A DNA stretch of 64,000 nucleotides from Niallia nealsonii (GTDB lineage: Bacteria > Bacillota > Bacilli > Bacillales > Cytobacillaceae): the NCBI RefSeq assembly GCF_002835805.1, contig NZ_PISE01000020.1, positions 1 to 64,000 of the forward strand, in the 5' to 3' direction. Both the position numbers and the translations under genes were made by a program. Positions 38,978 through 47,706 of this stretch are shown here, in pieces. The notes under the pieces were generated by a model that was not told where the DNA came from, made no database searches, and worked only from the letters and a program-made list of their open reading frames with translations. Within the stretch, counting starts at the first letter, position 1; each line of letters starts with the position of its first letter.

Positions 38978-39014
38978 GGAAGGCTCCCAGATTGCAGCAA
39001 TCTAGGAGCCTTTT
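38978..39014 (+). terminator. Terminator after tcyP
   Basis: AAGGCTCC and GGAGCCTT, with the inner pair AGATT and AATCT, form a stem followed by TTCGC. Confidence 0.75.
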
Positions 39015-39068
39015 CGCATATATAAAAAAGCCAACACATAGTTGACTTTCGTTCCTACCATATTTATC

Positions 39069-39620
39069 CTAAGCATTGCGAAGCGGCTTTAATGCTTTGC
39101 TCCAAGCAATTACTTGATCGAGCATAAGATTGACATTATTAAAATGCAAATCAGCTGGTTTGAAGGTGCTGTAATTTTCAAAATCGGTGAATAACGATAA
39201 TGTTGGATGTGTTCGAACATCTGCAATTTGCAGTTCTCCTAATATTCCTCGCAAATGTTCAGCCGCTCTTGCTCCTCCTGCTGAACCATAACTTACAATG
39301 CCAGCAGCTTTATTGTTCCACTCATCTCTTGCTAGATCGAGGGCATTTTTTAAGACTCCTGTAATACTATGATTATATTCTGCCACGATAAACACAAATC
39401 CATCTAAACTTGTTAGCTTAGAGGACCAAGCTTTCACCTGTTCTTCCCCTGACGGATCACCTAAAAAGGGCAGTTTAAATTCTGCAATATCTACTATTTC
39501 ATAATGGGCATCCCCGCGTTTTTCCGCAATTTCCTTTACCCAATTTCCCACTTGCGGGCTCACTCGTCCTGGCCGTGTACTTCCTAAAATAATCCCGATA
39601 TTTACATTTTCTTTAGTCAT
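39069..39620 (-). CDS. NADPH-dependent FMN reductase family protein
   Basis: A 183-aa flavodoxin-like reductase. The FMN-phosphate loop is GIILGSTRPGRVSPQVGNWV at the N-terminus; VAEYNHSITGVLKNALDLA and IVSYGSAGGARAAEHLR complete the flavin pocket. Such enzymes reduce quinones, azo compounds or chromate, or supply reduced FMN. The next gene on the same strand, an NmrA-type SDR with an Rrf2 regulator, also fits electrophile or quinone stress, but a terminator separates the two. AGGAGG precedes the ATG. Confidence 0.88.
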   Translation of the reverse strand: MTKENVNIGIILGSTRPGRVSPQVGNWVKEIAEKRGDAHYEIVDIAEFKLPFLGDPSGEEQVKAWSSKLTSLDGFVFIVAEYNHSITGVLKNALDLARDEWNNKAAGIVSYGSAGGARAAEHLRGILGELQIADVRTHPTLSLFTDFENYSTFKPADLHFNNVNLMLDQVIAWSKALKPLRNA

Positions 39621-39878
39621 TGTTTCCTCCTAGCTATTCCAATAATACGAATCATTTTCATAATGACCAGACAACCTGCTCTTTAAACATCTTAAGTAGC
39701 TATAAAAACCTTGCCTTTTTGCACTTATTTCAAGTCCCTAAACATCTTGCCAAAACACAATCAGGCACCCCTTTTAAGTAGGAAGAAACATGAACAAATC
39801 ACACCTTTCTTATCACCTATAGGAAAGATATGTTTAGAAACTCGTATCTATTCTAAATTTAGAGGATGCTTTTCCCAC

Positions 39879-39910
39879 TTAAAAAGCACTCGATTATTTC
39901 GAGTGCTTCT
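39879..39910 (-). terminator. Terminator after the NmrA-like gene
   Basis: AAGCACTCGA and TCGAGTGCTT form a perfect stem. On the minus strand it is followed by TTTTT. The remainder of 39621-39988 holds no gene. Confidence 0.75.
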
Positions 39911-39988
39911 GTTTGCAATATTCTTTTTCCTTTAGAAAGCCTATCCATCATTTATAAGATATGAAACAAACATTTACTTAATAGTTTT

Positions 39989-40855
39989 TTAATTAGAGAT
40001 GCTTTTAACGATTTGAGTCAGTCCTTCGCTAATTGGTGTAGCTGGACGGCCAAGAAGTTTTTCGAAGTCGTTGCTCTCTACTTCTAGTGTACCTTCTCGA
40101 ATGTCTTTTTGAATGCTAACAAGCATAGGAATAAGGAAATCTGGCACGCCAGCACCTTTGATGATATCAGTATAAGCAGCATCATCTACATTGTGTACAG
40201 GCACTTCTTTTCCCAACACGGCTCCAAGTTCTTCTGCCAATTCTTTCTGAGTCAATAATTTGCCGGAAAGCTCGTAGATTGTGTTTTCATGCCCGCTTCC
40301 AGCTAATACAGCAGCTGCAGCTTCTGCATAATCTTGCTGCAATGCCCAGCCTACTTTTCCATTTTCTGCAGATGTCACCCACGGAGCTCCTGCTAGTACG
40401 CCTTGAATGCTTGAGCTTTCATTTTCTAAATACCAATTGTTGCGTAAAAAAGAATAAGGAATGCCTGTTTTTAAAATAGCTTCTTCTGTTGCCTTATGAG
40501 TAGGAGCAAGGAAGTTTTTGTTTTCTTGTGCATTAGCTAGACTAGTATAAGCAATAAATTTAACTCCAGCACGCTCTGCCGCAGCTACCGCATCATTATG
40601 CTGTCTAATTCTTGTTTCATTGTCGCCATCTGCAGAAATAATTAAAAGTCTGTCAATGCCTGCAAAAGCAGCTTCTAACGTTTCAGGACGGTCAAAATCT
40701 CCTTGGCGAACTTCTACTCCAAGATTCTTTAATCCTTCCGCTTTCTCTGGATTGCGCACACTCACAGCCAGTTCATTTGCTGATACAGTTTTTAATAAAG
40801 CTTCTACTACTTTTGTTCCCAATTTCCCTGTTGCTCCTGTTACTAACATTTTCAT
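39989..40855 (-). CDS. NmrA-type NAD(P)-binding SDR (QorB-like)
   Basis: A 288-aa atypical short-chain dehydrogenase. It shows the glycine-rich MLVTGATGKLGTKVVEALLK at residues 3-22, VRQGDFDRPETLEAAFAGID, IAYTSLANAQ and NNWYLENESS, like QorB/YtfG quinone oxidoreductases. It probably reduces quinones or senses redox state. It is divergent from an Rrf2 regulator gene with shared operators, suggesting induction by thiol-reactive compounds. AGGAGG precedes the start. Confidence 0.88.
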   Translation of the reverse strand: MKMLVTGATGKLGTKVVEALLKTVSANELAVSVRNPEKAEGLKNLGVEVRQGDFDRPETLEAAFAGIDRLLIISADGDNETRIRQHNDAVAAAERAGVKFIAYTSLANAQENKNFLAPTHKATEEAILKTGIPYSFLRNNWYLENESSSIQGVLAGAPWVTSAENGKVGWALQQDYAEAAAAVLAGSGHENTIYELSGKLLTQKELAEELGAVLGKEVPVHNVDDAAYTDIIKGAGVPDFLIPMLVSIQKDIREGTLEVESNDFEKLLGRPATPISEGLTQIVKSISN

Positions 40856-40920
40856 GATTTAAATCCTCCTATACATGTATTATTAAAATTTCCCTCTGAA
40901 ATATTTTCTGTCCGGTTAGT

Positions 40921-40975
40921 TGTAACCATCTTTGTTACATGTAATAATAATAGTTACAATTAGTATTTTTGTCAA
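40921..40975 (-). promoter_or_regulatory. NmrA-like gene promoter with two abutting 19-bp operators
   Basis: On the minus strand TTGACA (75-70) and TATTAT (52-47) are spaced by 17 bp. Two 19-bp inverted repeats lie end to end: TGTAATAATAATAGTTACA at 40940-40958 covers the -10 box, and TGTAACCATCTTTGTTACA at 40921-40939 covers the start region. They share the form TGTAAY-N7-RTTACA with the site at 41030. Confidence 0.75.
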
Positions 40976-41018
40976 TTCATTTAACTAACATTTTTTTATA
41001 ATCTCCTTAAATTTAACG

Positions 41019-41048
41019 TATAATGAAATTGTAATCACTTTGATTACA
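41019..41048 (+). promoter_or_regulatory. Rrf2 gene -10 box and third 19-bp operator
   Basis: TATAAT at 41019-41024 is followed by TGTAATCACTTTGATTACA at 41030-41048, the same operator type as the two sites in the divergent promoter. It is placed over the transcription start, as expected for autorepression. Confidence 0.75.
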
Positions 41049-41093
41049 TACTAAGAAAATAAATGGTACAGACATGCAAGGAAGGTGATCAAT

Positions 41094-41528
41094 ATGTCCA
41101 TCAGCAGCCGATTTGCTGTAGGAATTCATATATTATCTCTTATTGAGTTTAATAAAGATGGGGTAAGCTCATCAGAGTATTTAGCAGCAAGTGTAAATAC
41201 AAATCCTGCTCTTATTAGAAAAATTATCGGGATGCTAAAAAAAGCTGGGTTAGTGGAAGTGCATCCAGGCATTGCCGGAACGAAGCTTGCTAAGGAACTA
41301 TCTGATATTACATTGCTGGACGTATATAAGGCGGTTAATGTTGTTGGGGACAACGAGTTGTTTAGTGTTCACGAAAACCCAAATCCAAAATGTGTAGTAG
41401 GCAGAAACATTCAAGATACTATCATTCCGATATTGGCCACTGCCCAATTAGCATTGGAAAAAGTGTTGGGCAATGTAACGATTGAGGATGTTGTGAAAGG
41501 TATTGATGACAAAGAGAATTTAAAATAA
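41094..41528 (+). CDS. Rrf2-family transcriptional regulator (YwnA-like)
   Basis: A 144-aa winged-helix regulator with SISSRFAVGIHILSLIEFNK, the recognition helix in NTNPALIRKIIGMLKKAGLV and a wing with HPGIAGTKLAKELSDITLLD. Only one Cys (in NPKCVVGRN) is present, so it cannot hold an Fe-S cluster alone; redox sensing by a single thiol, or ligand binding as in YwnA-type proteins, is possible. It is divergent from the NmrA-type SDR and very probably represses it and itself through TGTAAY-N7-RTTACA sites. The start ATG follows AAGGTGAT. Confidence 0.9.
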   Translation: MSISSRFAVGIHILSLIEFNKDGVSSSEYLAASVNTNPALIRKIIGMLKKAGLVEVHPGIAGTKLAKELSDITLLDVYKAVNVVGDNELFSVHENPNPKCVVGRNIQDTIIPILATAQLALEKVLGNVTIEDVVKGIDDKENLK

Positions 41529-41556
41529 AGCGGCTATCCATTGGATGCTTTTTTTC

Positions 41557-41594
41557 AGGTTCAAGAATGCTTTTATATCAGCATTCTTGAACCT
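41557..41594. terminator. Bidirectional hairpin between rrf2 and aminotransferase genes
   Basis: AGGTTCAAGAATGC and its exact complement enclose a 10-nt loop between the two convergent genes. A T-run precedes it on the plus strand, so it can serve the minus-strand gene best. Confidence 0.65.
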
Positions 41595-41726
41595 AATTCT
41601 AATTACGCTGTCATCTTTGCATGATGGAATGAAGATCTAGTGGAAACCACCAATATACCTCCATTTTTTAAAACAGCTATTTTTTCCCTTGTATTTTTGA
41701 ACTGCTTGGCGGCAGTTGATGGAGCT

Positions 41727-42920
41727 TTAGTTATAATAAGGCGCCAACAGCTCTCCTAATCTCCGAATGCCCTCCACCATATCCTGTTCTTCTGCATAAC
41801 TAAAAGAAAACCGCAGATATTCTATTCCTTCCTTTTGATGCAAGAAAAAGTATTTTCCCGGTACATAGGCAACACCTATCGCAAGTGCTTGTTCTAGTAG
41901 TTGTTGGGTATCGATACCCGGAGTTTTCACCCAGATAAAGTATCCGCCTTCTGGAACATTCCATGTGATTGGTGCAGGCAAATATTCCTTAAGCGCCTTC
42001 AGCATTGTTTGACATCTAGCTTGATAGACTTCTCTTAGCAAGTGAAGTCTGTCTTCCAATGAATTTCCTTCTAAGTATGCCGCTATAGTTGCATGAGAAA
42101 ATGGGTGTCCTAAATCCTTTTTAAACCAGTCAAACACAGAGATAAGTTCTTGTGCTCCGACAATCCAGCCAATTCTCATTCCTGGTGCAATCACTTTCGA
42201 TAAGGACCCAACATATAAGACCCTTCCCTCGTCATCAATTGCTTTGCATGGAGTCACACTTTCGTAAAAAGACAGTTCTCCATACGCATCATCCTCTACA
42301 ATCAGAAAGTCATATTTGTCAGCAAGTTTCAGCATATGTTTCCGCCGCTTTAAAGGCATAGTCGTTCCTGTAGGATTATGAAAAGTGGGAATCGTATAAA
42401 GAAAACGGGGCATGGGCAGACGAGCCTGTTTCCGTTCCTCCAGCATTTCTTCTAATTGATCAGTATTCAAACCATATTCATCGACTGGTATATCAATTAT
42501 ATGATTAGTATAATTTTTGAAAATTTCCAGTGCTTCCATATAAGTAGGAGCTTCTACTGCAATGACCGCCTCTTCATCCAGCAAAGAGCGAGCAATAAGA
42601 TCAATGCCCTGGCATGCTCCTGATGTAATAAGCAGTTCTTCTTCGCAAACATTTATACCGCGACTTTCCAACCTTTTTTGGATTTGTTGTGGCAAACTTG
42701 CCGTATGGGAACTTCCAATATAATGAAAAGGAAGGTCCTGCTCTTCTTTAATAAGAGTACCTACTGCAGCCTTGATTTGTTGTGCAGGCACAAGGTTTGG
42801 CGCTGGGTACCCGGAGTTTAATCGAATGCATCCTTCTGGCAGAACAGACATCCATGCCCCAGGTGGATCATTCTGAAGAGCTTTTTTCACATTTTCAGGA
42901 AAAAACAATGAATAATTCAT
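41727..42920 (-). CDS. PLP-dependent aminotransferase, class I/II (2-aminoadipate/MocR-like fold)
   Basis: A 397-aa fold-type I aminotransferase. It shows ITSGACQGIDLIARSLLDEE, the FHNPTG segment in YTIPTFHNPTGTTMPL, the PLP Asp-Tyr pair in LIVEDDAYGELSF and the Schiff-base Lys in LYVGSLSKVIAPGMRIGWIV near residue 240. It lacks a GntR domain, so it is a free-standing enzyme related to LysN and MocR C-terminal domains; the amino donor is unknown. It is monocistronic. GAAAGGAA lies 12 bases before the ATG. Confidence 0.88.
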   Translation of the reverse strand: MNYSLFFPENVKKALQNDPPGAWMSVLPEGCIRLNSGYPAPNLVPAQQIKAAVGTLIKEEQDLPFHYIGSSHTASLPQQIQKRLESRGINVCEEELLITSGACQGIDLIARSLLDEEAVIAVEAPTYMEALEIFKNYTNHIIDIPVDEYGLNTDQLEEMLEERKQARLPMPRFLYTIPTFHNPTGTTMPLKRRKHMLKLADKYDFLIVEDDAYGELSFYESVTPCKAIDDEGRVLYVGSLSKVIAPGMRIGWIVGAQELISVFDWFKKDLGHPFSHATIAAYLEGNSLEDRLHLLREVYQARCQTMLKALKEYLPAPITWNVPEGGYFIWVKTPGIDTQQLLEQALAIGVAYVPGKYFFLHQKEGIEYLRFSFSYAEEQDMVEGIRRLGELLAPYYN

Positions 42921-42960
42921 AAAGTTTCTATTCCTTTCTGGCCTATAAACAGCAGCATCA

Positions 42961-42992
42961 CAAAAACGAGACTATGCATCGTCTCGTTTTTG
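42961..42992. terminator. Palindromic terminator upstream of the aminotransferase gene
   Basis: CAAAAACGAGAC and GTCTCGTTTTTG form a perfect stem with poly-A and poly-T flanks, so it works on both strands. It closes transcripts coming through the tandem-repeat array. Confidence 0.7.
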
Positions 42993-43031
42993 CTTATTTA
43001 TTTCCATTATAAATAATAGTTAAAAAAACTC

Positions 43032-43282
43032 ATACGGCTTTTTTATCCACTTCTCTGCTTTTTATCGATTTCGTGGCTTTTTTTATCGATTTCGCAGCTT
43101 TTTTTATCAATTCCCCTGCTTTTTATCGACTTCTCTGCCTTTTTATCAATTTCTCAGCTTTTTTTATCAATTTCTCAGCTTTTTTTATCGATTCCCCTGC
43201 TTTTTATCGATTTCTCAGCTTTTTTTATCGATTTCTCAGCTCTTTTTATCAATTTCCCTGCCTTTTTATCGATTTCACTGTT
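43032..43282. repeat. Tandem array of about twelve 19-21 nt units (TTTTTATCGATTTCTCAGC)
   Basis: Twelve imperfect units follow each other: a T-run, then TATC[GA]A[TC]TTC, then [TC]C[AT]GC. Unit length varies only by the T-run and two variants (ending TCAGC or CCTGC) alternate, suggesting old duplications. The open frame across it is only a repeat artefact. It lies just beyond a terminator, counted from the minus-strand genes. A similar array is at 57005. Confidence 0.85.
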
Positions 43283-43316
43283 TTTTACAACTCAGCGCTC
43301 ATTTCATATAAAATAA

Positions 43317-43344
43317 GACAGCTCGTCTACTTGCAGAGCTGCCT
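43317..43344 (-). terminator. Terminator next to the tandem array (twin of 57268)
   Basis: GGCAGCTC and GAGCTGTC form a stem, read on the minus strand before TTATTTTATAT. Its central 27 bases are identical to those of the terminator at 57268-57298. Confidence 0.75.
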
Positions 43345-43351
43345 TCTCGCT

Positions 43352-43770
43352 TTATTTCCTTGGTGACTTTTTGAATTTACTTACTGAAAAACAAGTCTCA
43401 AGCGAGTTTTTCACTATTTTGCAGATAAAGAAATAGGTTAACATGTATTGAATATAATAAGATAAATAGGAACACTCGATGCGTCTAAAGAAAGGCGTGG
43501 AAGAAACGGAAGAAGTTGGTATGGATAGCTCCACACTCTATAGCAGATTCCCAATACATCGATATACGAAGATAAAAGGTTGTTGGCAAAACCAAAAAAG
43601 CCGATCAGCAATATATTCTTTCGATCAATAACAAAGTATAAAAGGACAAGAGGAACAACTAAAATAAGAAGAACCACCCAGAATTGCCATGTACCCATAT
43701 GTGAATATAGCTGCCAATAATGCAGCCCTGTTTTTGTTATATTATCTTGCAGGGAAGCTAATTTATCCAG
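43352..43770 (-). pseudogene. Broken CBO0543-like membrane protein
   Basis: The frame LHYWQLYSHMGTWQFWVVLLI at 43698 and upstream matches the intact relative at 43905 (SYWNQYTGIGAWQFWVVLA). The frame then stops at IFNTC near 43438, while another frame (YIQYMLTYFFICKI) continues the similarity to YQYCTNRNKNFYLY. No good start codon is visible upstream. It appears to be a frame-shifted paralogue, about 60 percent of full length. Confidence 0.65.
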
Positions 43771-43904
43771 TAATTTCTACTGCTGATGACCCAACTTCTT
43801 ATCTTGCTTTTCCTCTATTTTTGCAAGCGTACAGGATTTATGTCTGAAATCTGAAAAAATGATAAAGCAGCTGCTTCTTCCCTGTGTACCATGTATAATC
43901 TGCT

Positions 43905-44471
43905 TTAAGATGCAGCCTTTGCTTTTAGTCTAATAATCAATTTAGTGAACCAATAAGCAATATAGGCGATCCCTATATCAATAAGAACTAAGTAAAAATG
44001 AGTCATGCCTTTTCTTAGAGTTAACAAGCCGATAAATTCTTCTAGTTGTGCAAAAACAAAGGCAAATGCAACGCTTAACAACACACTATATAGATAGAAG
44101 TTTTTATTTCTATTTGTACAATATTGATATAAAAGCAAAAATCCTACTGGCAGTACGGAGGCTGTAATATTCATTGCATTCGGAAGAATCGGCAGCAAAA
44201 AATACTTATGAACAGCATAACCGCTTCTTCCAAGGGCGATATCGGTATAACTCCAAAGTACATGTACCGTATATCCAAAGAAAAACAGCTCAAAAATTCT
44301 TCTTCTATCTACTAAAAAGTATAACAATGCTACTGGTACAACTAAGGAGGCTAACACTACCCAGAACTGCCATGCCCCTATCCCAGTATATTGATTCCAA
44401 TACGAAGAATACAAAGAATTTAATTGATCATTGTTTTTATATATTTCATTCCAAAATTCATTCCGAGTCAT
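43905..44471 (-). CDS. CBO0543-like integral membrane protein
   Basis: A 188-aa protein with five or six membrane segments. A short hydrophilic N-terminus (MTRNEFWNEIYKNND) precedes AWQFWVVLASLVVPVALLYF and the VDRRRIFELFFFGYT loop that typifies the CBO0543 family of small Firmicute membrane proteins. Its function is unknown. It is one of several relatives scattered between 43352 and 49043. GAGGTGG lies just before the ATG. Confidence 0.75.
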   Translation of the reverse strand: MTRNEFWNEIYKNNDQLNSLYSSYWNQYTGIGAWQFWVVLASLVVPVALLYFLVDRRRIFELFFFGYTVHVLWSYTDIALGRSGYAVHKYFLLPILPNAMNITASVLPVGFLLLYQYCTNRNKNFYLYSVLLSVAFAFVFAQLEEFIGLLTLRKGMTHFYLVLIDIGIAYIAYWFTKLIIRLKAKAAS

Positions 44472-44613
44472 TTTTCCACCTCACTGTAGTAGTGTTTGTA
44501 AAAAAATAGCTATTATTCAAAAAAGTCCATACCCTTTCTCTATTTCATATCACTTATTCGAACATCAAAGATAATTAGGAATGATAGGATAATAATAACG
44601 GAGAATAGCCAAC

Positions 44614-45045
44614 CTAACAGAGGGTTTTTATGATGGATGGGCAAAATAAAAAAATGATGCCGGTAAATATAACAGACCACCACATATTCCAGCCATTATG
44701 GTAGGAAATAAAACCAAATTTACTGTTTATGTATTCAAAGCATAAAAATATACTTGACCATAATAAAAACCATAAAAAGCGTTTTCCCCAGCTATCAGGA
44801 AATCTGCCTAAATAGATTAATACCGTTACCGTATAAGAAATAGTCATCGACAAAAGGGTAATCATCGTATGATTAGGCAAAGTGATGTCTTGAAATAGCC
44901 ACATTGGTTTCTTATAGAGCAGAAAATTATATAAAAGATCTCTCACAATCAAAAAAAGGATGGTAGGATAATATTTTTTCCAATTTTGCCAATCTCCCCA
45001 TATCATCCCTGCTATTAAATAGAGGGCATTCATCAGAGTATACAT
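44614..45045 (-). CDS. CBO0543-like integral membrane protein
   Basis: A 143-aa protein with four or five membrane segments. It shows YLIAGMIWGDWQNWKKYYPT, FLIVRDLLYNFLLYKKPMWL, YLGRFPDSWGKRFLWFLLW and GWNMWWSVIFTGIIFLFCP, the GDWxxWxKYYPT signature of the CBO0543 family. Its function is unknown. GGGAGGATAAC lies before the ATG. The similar neighbour at 43905 is in the same orientation with 142 bp between, so they could be co-transcribed. Confidence 0.75.
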   Translation of the reverse strand: MYTLMNALYLIAGMIWGDWQNWKKYYPTILFLIVRDLLYNFLLYKKPMWLFQDITLPNHTMITLLSMTISYTVTVLIYLGRFPDSWGKRFLWFLLWSSIFLCFEYINSKFGFISYHNGWNMWWSVIFTGIIFLFCPSIIKTLC

Positions 45046-45391
45046 ATTGTTATCCTCCCAAAAGATTACTACTATAATCCCAAAAAATAAAACAATTATG
45101 AGAAGCTAAAGATATATCCTTTTGGCAAATAGCACTTCCACTTTACGAAAAAGTTTTATCGTACTTTAGAGAAGTTTCATTTTTCTATAGCTTGTTGCCA
45201 TTACTTTTTTAGAATCTGCTTTTTTGGTAATCGACTTGACGAGAGACTCTCTTTTTTGAGGTGAGGTACGTGGTTCGCTTCCAATGAAAATTCATTGGAA
45301 GCTACTTTTTTATCAGCATTTTTATCTATATAATTGACTATAGATCTGCAATCTGAGCTTTATGAGAGATAGCATAAAGGAGGGGAATACA
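45046..45391. promoter_or_regulatory. Leader region upstream of moaB with a strong hairpin
   Basis: TTGACG at about 45235 is followed by a compact segment (GAGAGACTCTC palindrome, GAGGTGAGGTACG). A perfect hairpin then runs from about 45288, GCTTCCAATG and CATTGGAAGC, followed by TACTTTTTTATC, a clear intrinsic terminator. No upstream plus-strand gene explains it, so it may end a small RNA or attenuate moaB. It does not show a molybdenum-cofactor riboswitch that I recognise. Confidence 0.45.
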
Positions 45392-45904
45392 ATGAGTGTA
45401 CAGGAGCATAAACAAAAAGCAACTCAAGCTGTTCGCTGTAAAATTATTACGGTTTCAGATACACGAACAAAAGAAACCGATAAAAGCGGGGCATTAATGA
45501 TTGAACTTCTGAAACAGCATGATATGCAAATTGCCAGTTATGAAATAGTGAAAGATGACCTAGTATTGATTCAACAATCTATCCTTAATGGCTGCGGCCA
45601 AAGTGACATAGATATTGTGCTGTTAAATGGAGGAACAGGCATTACTAAACGAGATGTCACCATTGAAGCAGTGCACGCTTTAATACATAAAGAAATTGTT
45701 GGATTTGGGGAACTATTCCGCATGCTTAGCTATACAGAAGACATTGGCAGTGCCGCGCTGATGAGCAGAGCCATTGCTGGCACCATTCATAATAAAGCTG
45801 TATTTTCTACGCCAGGCTCAAGCGGCGCTGTTCGTTTGGCAATGACTAAGCTTATTTTGCCAGAACTTCGCCATATCGTTTGGGAATTGAATCGTCAAAA
45901 GTAA
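45392..45904 (+). CDS. moaB: Molybdenum cofactor biosynthesis protein B
   Basis: A 170-aa MoaB/MogA-fold protein that adenylylates molybdopterin before metal insertion. It shows RCKIITVSDTRTKETDKSG at the N-terminus, LLNGGTGITKRDVTIEAV near residue 80, GFGELFRMLSYTEDIGSAA and VFSTPGSSGAVRLAM. The start is placed at the ATG after AAGGAGGGG; a longer frame upstream lacks support. No other moa/moe gene is nearby, so it is a stand-alone copy. Confidence 0.92.
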   Translation: MSVQEHKQKATQAVRCKIITVSDTRTKETDKSGALMIELLKQHDMQIASYEIVKDDLVLIQQSILNGCGQSDIDIVLLNGGTGITKRDVTIEAVHALIHKEIVGFGELFRMLSYTEDIGSAALMSRAIAGTIHNKAVFSTPGSSGAVRLAMTKLILPELRHIVWELNRQK

Positions 45905-46035
45905 AGACTCTTTTCTAAACGATTTTCAAGAGCATCCATAAAATAAGGAGTCTTCAGCTAAAAAAATGAGGTTGGGACACAACTAATTAGATAATCTGTA
46001 AAGACGAATAATCTCTAATTTAGCTTTAAAATAAA

Positions 46036-46275
46036 GGCTGGTTTCGCAATCTTGGTTACTTGTTAGTCCAGTATAAAAACTAATTTGTTCCATTGCGCTA
46101 CAGACACTCCCTTTCCGCGGGGAGGAAGCTGAGCCTCCTCGGCACGCCTGCGGGGTCTCAGCCTTTCCTCTACTTCCCGCAGGAGTGGAGTGTCCTCCGC
46201 TCCATTCCACTTCGTTTTTAAAGGGTGTTATCTAAAAAAAATAGAAAAAATTAATTTTTTAGAAAAACAGAGCAG
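46036..46275. mobile_element. MITE-like palindromic repeat, copy 5
   Basis: It begins GGCTGGTTTCGCAATCTTGG and holds a palindrome: GCGCTACAGACACTCCCTTT with CCGCGGGGAGGAAGCTGAG at the left, CCCGCAGGAGTGGAGTGTCC at the right. It ends near TTTTTTAGAAAAACAGAGC, overlapping copy 6, so the two form a tandem pair. Confidence 0.65.
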
Positions 46276-46419
46276 CCTGAATACACGTAGACTCCTGTGG
46301 GATTAGCGAGACAGCTTAGACCCTGCAGGCAAAGCCGAAGCGGCTCAGCGCGAGCCCCACGGAAAGCGAAGTGTATTCAGGCTGCGGGTAATAACAACAA
46401 ATTTTACTGAAACCGCCCT
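46262..46419. mobile_element. MITE-like palindromic repeat, copy 6
   Basis: CAGCCTGAATACACGTAGAC at the left and GAAGTGTATTCAGGCTG at the right form the outer palindrome. TCCTGTGGGATTAGCGAGAC and GACCCTGCAGGCAAAGCCGA are the internal blocks shared with other copies. The right end is ACAAATTTTACTGAAACCGCC. Confidence 0.65.
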
Positions 46420-46433
46420 TTTAAAAGCTTAAA

Positions 46434-46478
46434 AAACCCGAACGATTATACAAAAATTACGTATAATCGTTCGGGTTT
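46434..46478. terminator. Bidirectional terminator after galU
   Basis: AAACCCGAACGATTATAC and its exact 18-base complement enclose a 9-nt loop, with T-rich flanks. It ends galU on the minus strand. Confidence 0.85.
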
Positions 46479-46536
46479 AACTTCAACTGGAATATCTATA
46501 TCCTAGCCTTATTTCTTTCACATACTACTTTTCTAA

Positions 46537-47427
46537 TTATAGTTTCAAAGCTTCTTCATTTAATTTCGCAAGTTCTTGAATATAACGAAGCATTTCTTCT
46601 CTAATTTCTTCATTTTGCAAGGCAAATTCGACTGTTGTTTTAACAAATCCTAGCTTTTCGCCAACATCGTAGCGTTTGCCTTCGAAGTCGTAGGCAAATA
46701 CACGTTGAATTTCATTTAACTGCTGGATTGCATCTGTTAATTGAATTTCGCCGCCTGCGCCTACTTGTTGGTTCTCTAGGAAACGAAAAATTTCTGGTGT
46801 AAACACATAACGACCCATGATAGCTAAATTAGAAGGTGCTGTACCTAATTTTGGCTTTTCAACAAAATTATTTACTTGGTAGCGTCTTCCTTCTGCCTCT
46901 CCTGGATCCACAATTCCGTAGCGGTCTGTTTCATTTTCCGGGACTGTTTGTACACCAATTACAGAAGCATGTGTATCTTCGTATTGATCGATTAATTGTT
47001 TTAAACACGGAGTATCGCCTTGGACAATATCGTCTCCCAAAAGAACAGCAAATGGCTCATCGCCAATAAAGCTTTTTGCGCACCATACAGCATGGCCTAA
47101 TCCTTTTGGTTCTTTTTGGCGAATATAGTGGATATCTGCTAGATTAGAAGAGTATTGAACTTTCTCAAGAAGGTCCATTTTTCCTTTTTCCAACAAGTTA
47201 TTTTCTAATTCGTGGGCATAATCGAAATGGTCTTCAATTGCTCTTTTCCCTTTTCCTGTTACAATAATAATGTCTTCAATTCCTGATGCAATCGCTTCTT
47301 CGACAATATATTGAATAGTTGGTTTATCCACAATTGGCAGCATTTCTTTTGGCATGGCTTTCGTTGCAGGCAAGAATCTCGTTCCAAGTCCTGCTGCTGG
47401 TATAATCGCTTTTCTGACTTTCTTCAC
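46537..47427 (-). CDS. galU: UTP-glucose-1-phosphate uridylyltransferase
   Basis: A 296-aa nucleotidyltransferase that makes UDP-glucose for wall glycolipid, teichoic acid glucosylation and exopolysaccharide. It shows [40 protein letters not shown] and YFVEKP-type [20 protein letters not shown], as in Bacillus GtaB. The start is GTG following AGAGGGGG. It is monocistronic, with a strong terminator. The upstream gap 47428-47706 shows nothing else. Confidence 0.94.
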   Translation of the reverse strand: MKKVRKAIIPAAGLGTRFLPATKAMPKEMLPIVDKPTIQYIVEEAIASGIEDIIIVTGKGKRAIEDHFDYAHELENNLLEKGKMDLLEKVQYSSNLADIHYIRQKEPKGLGHAVWCAKSFIGDEPFAVLLGDDIVQGDTPCLKQLIDQYEDTHASVIGVQTVPENETDRYGIVDPGEAEGRRYQVNNFVEKPKLGTAPSNLAIMGRYVFTPEIFRFLENQQVGAGGEIQLTDAIQQLNEIQRVFAYDFEGKRYDVGEKLGFVKTTVEFALQNEEIREEMLRYIQELAKLNEEALKL

Positions 47428-47706
47428 GTTCCCATATCCCCCTCTGATTATCTTCTTCTATTTTTTCAAATATGTGTAAATCAGTACATTAAAAGTAAAA
47501 TCATCATAACATTTTTCCTTTTCCTTGAAAATACTTTTTATTATGGGGATTAAAGGAAAATAAACTCTTATTCTATTATTATTTTACTATATATTTTAAT
47601 TTACGCAAAGGGATACAGGGATTTCACAGGATAATAGTAACGGATTAGAGGAATAAATAGGGAAAAAATTATTTTCTTCCTATACTAAACATCTTTAAGA
47701 ATTAGC

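Noticed and set aside
43032-43282. CRISPR array
   Set aside because: Units of about 20 nt follow without spacers, repeats are imperfect, and no cas gene is near.
43073-43366. 97-codon frame of FIDF/FINF repeats
   Set aside because: It is the translation of the tandem DNA array; no ribosome binding site, and unit lengths are not multiples of three throughout.
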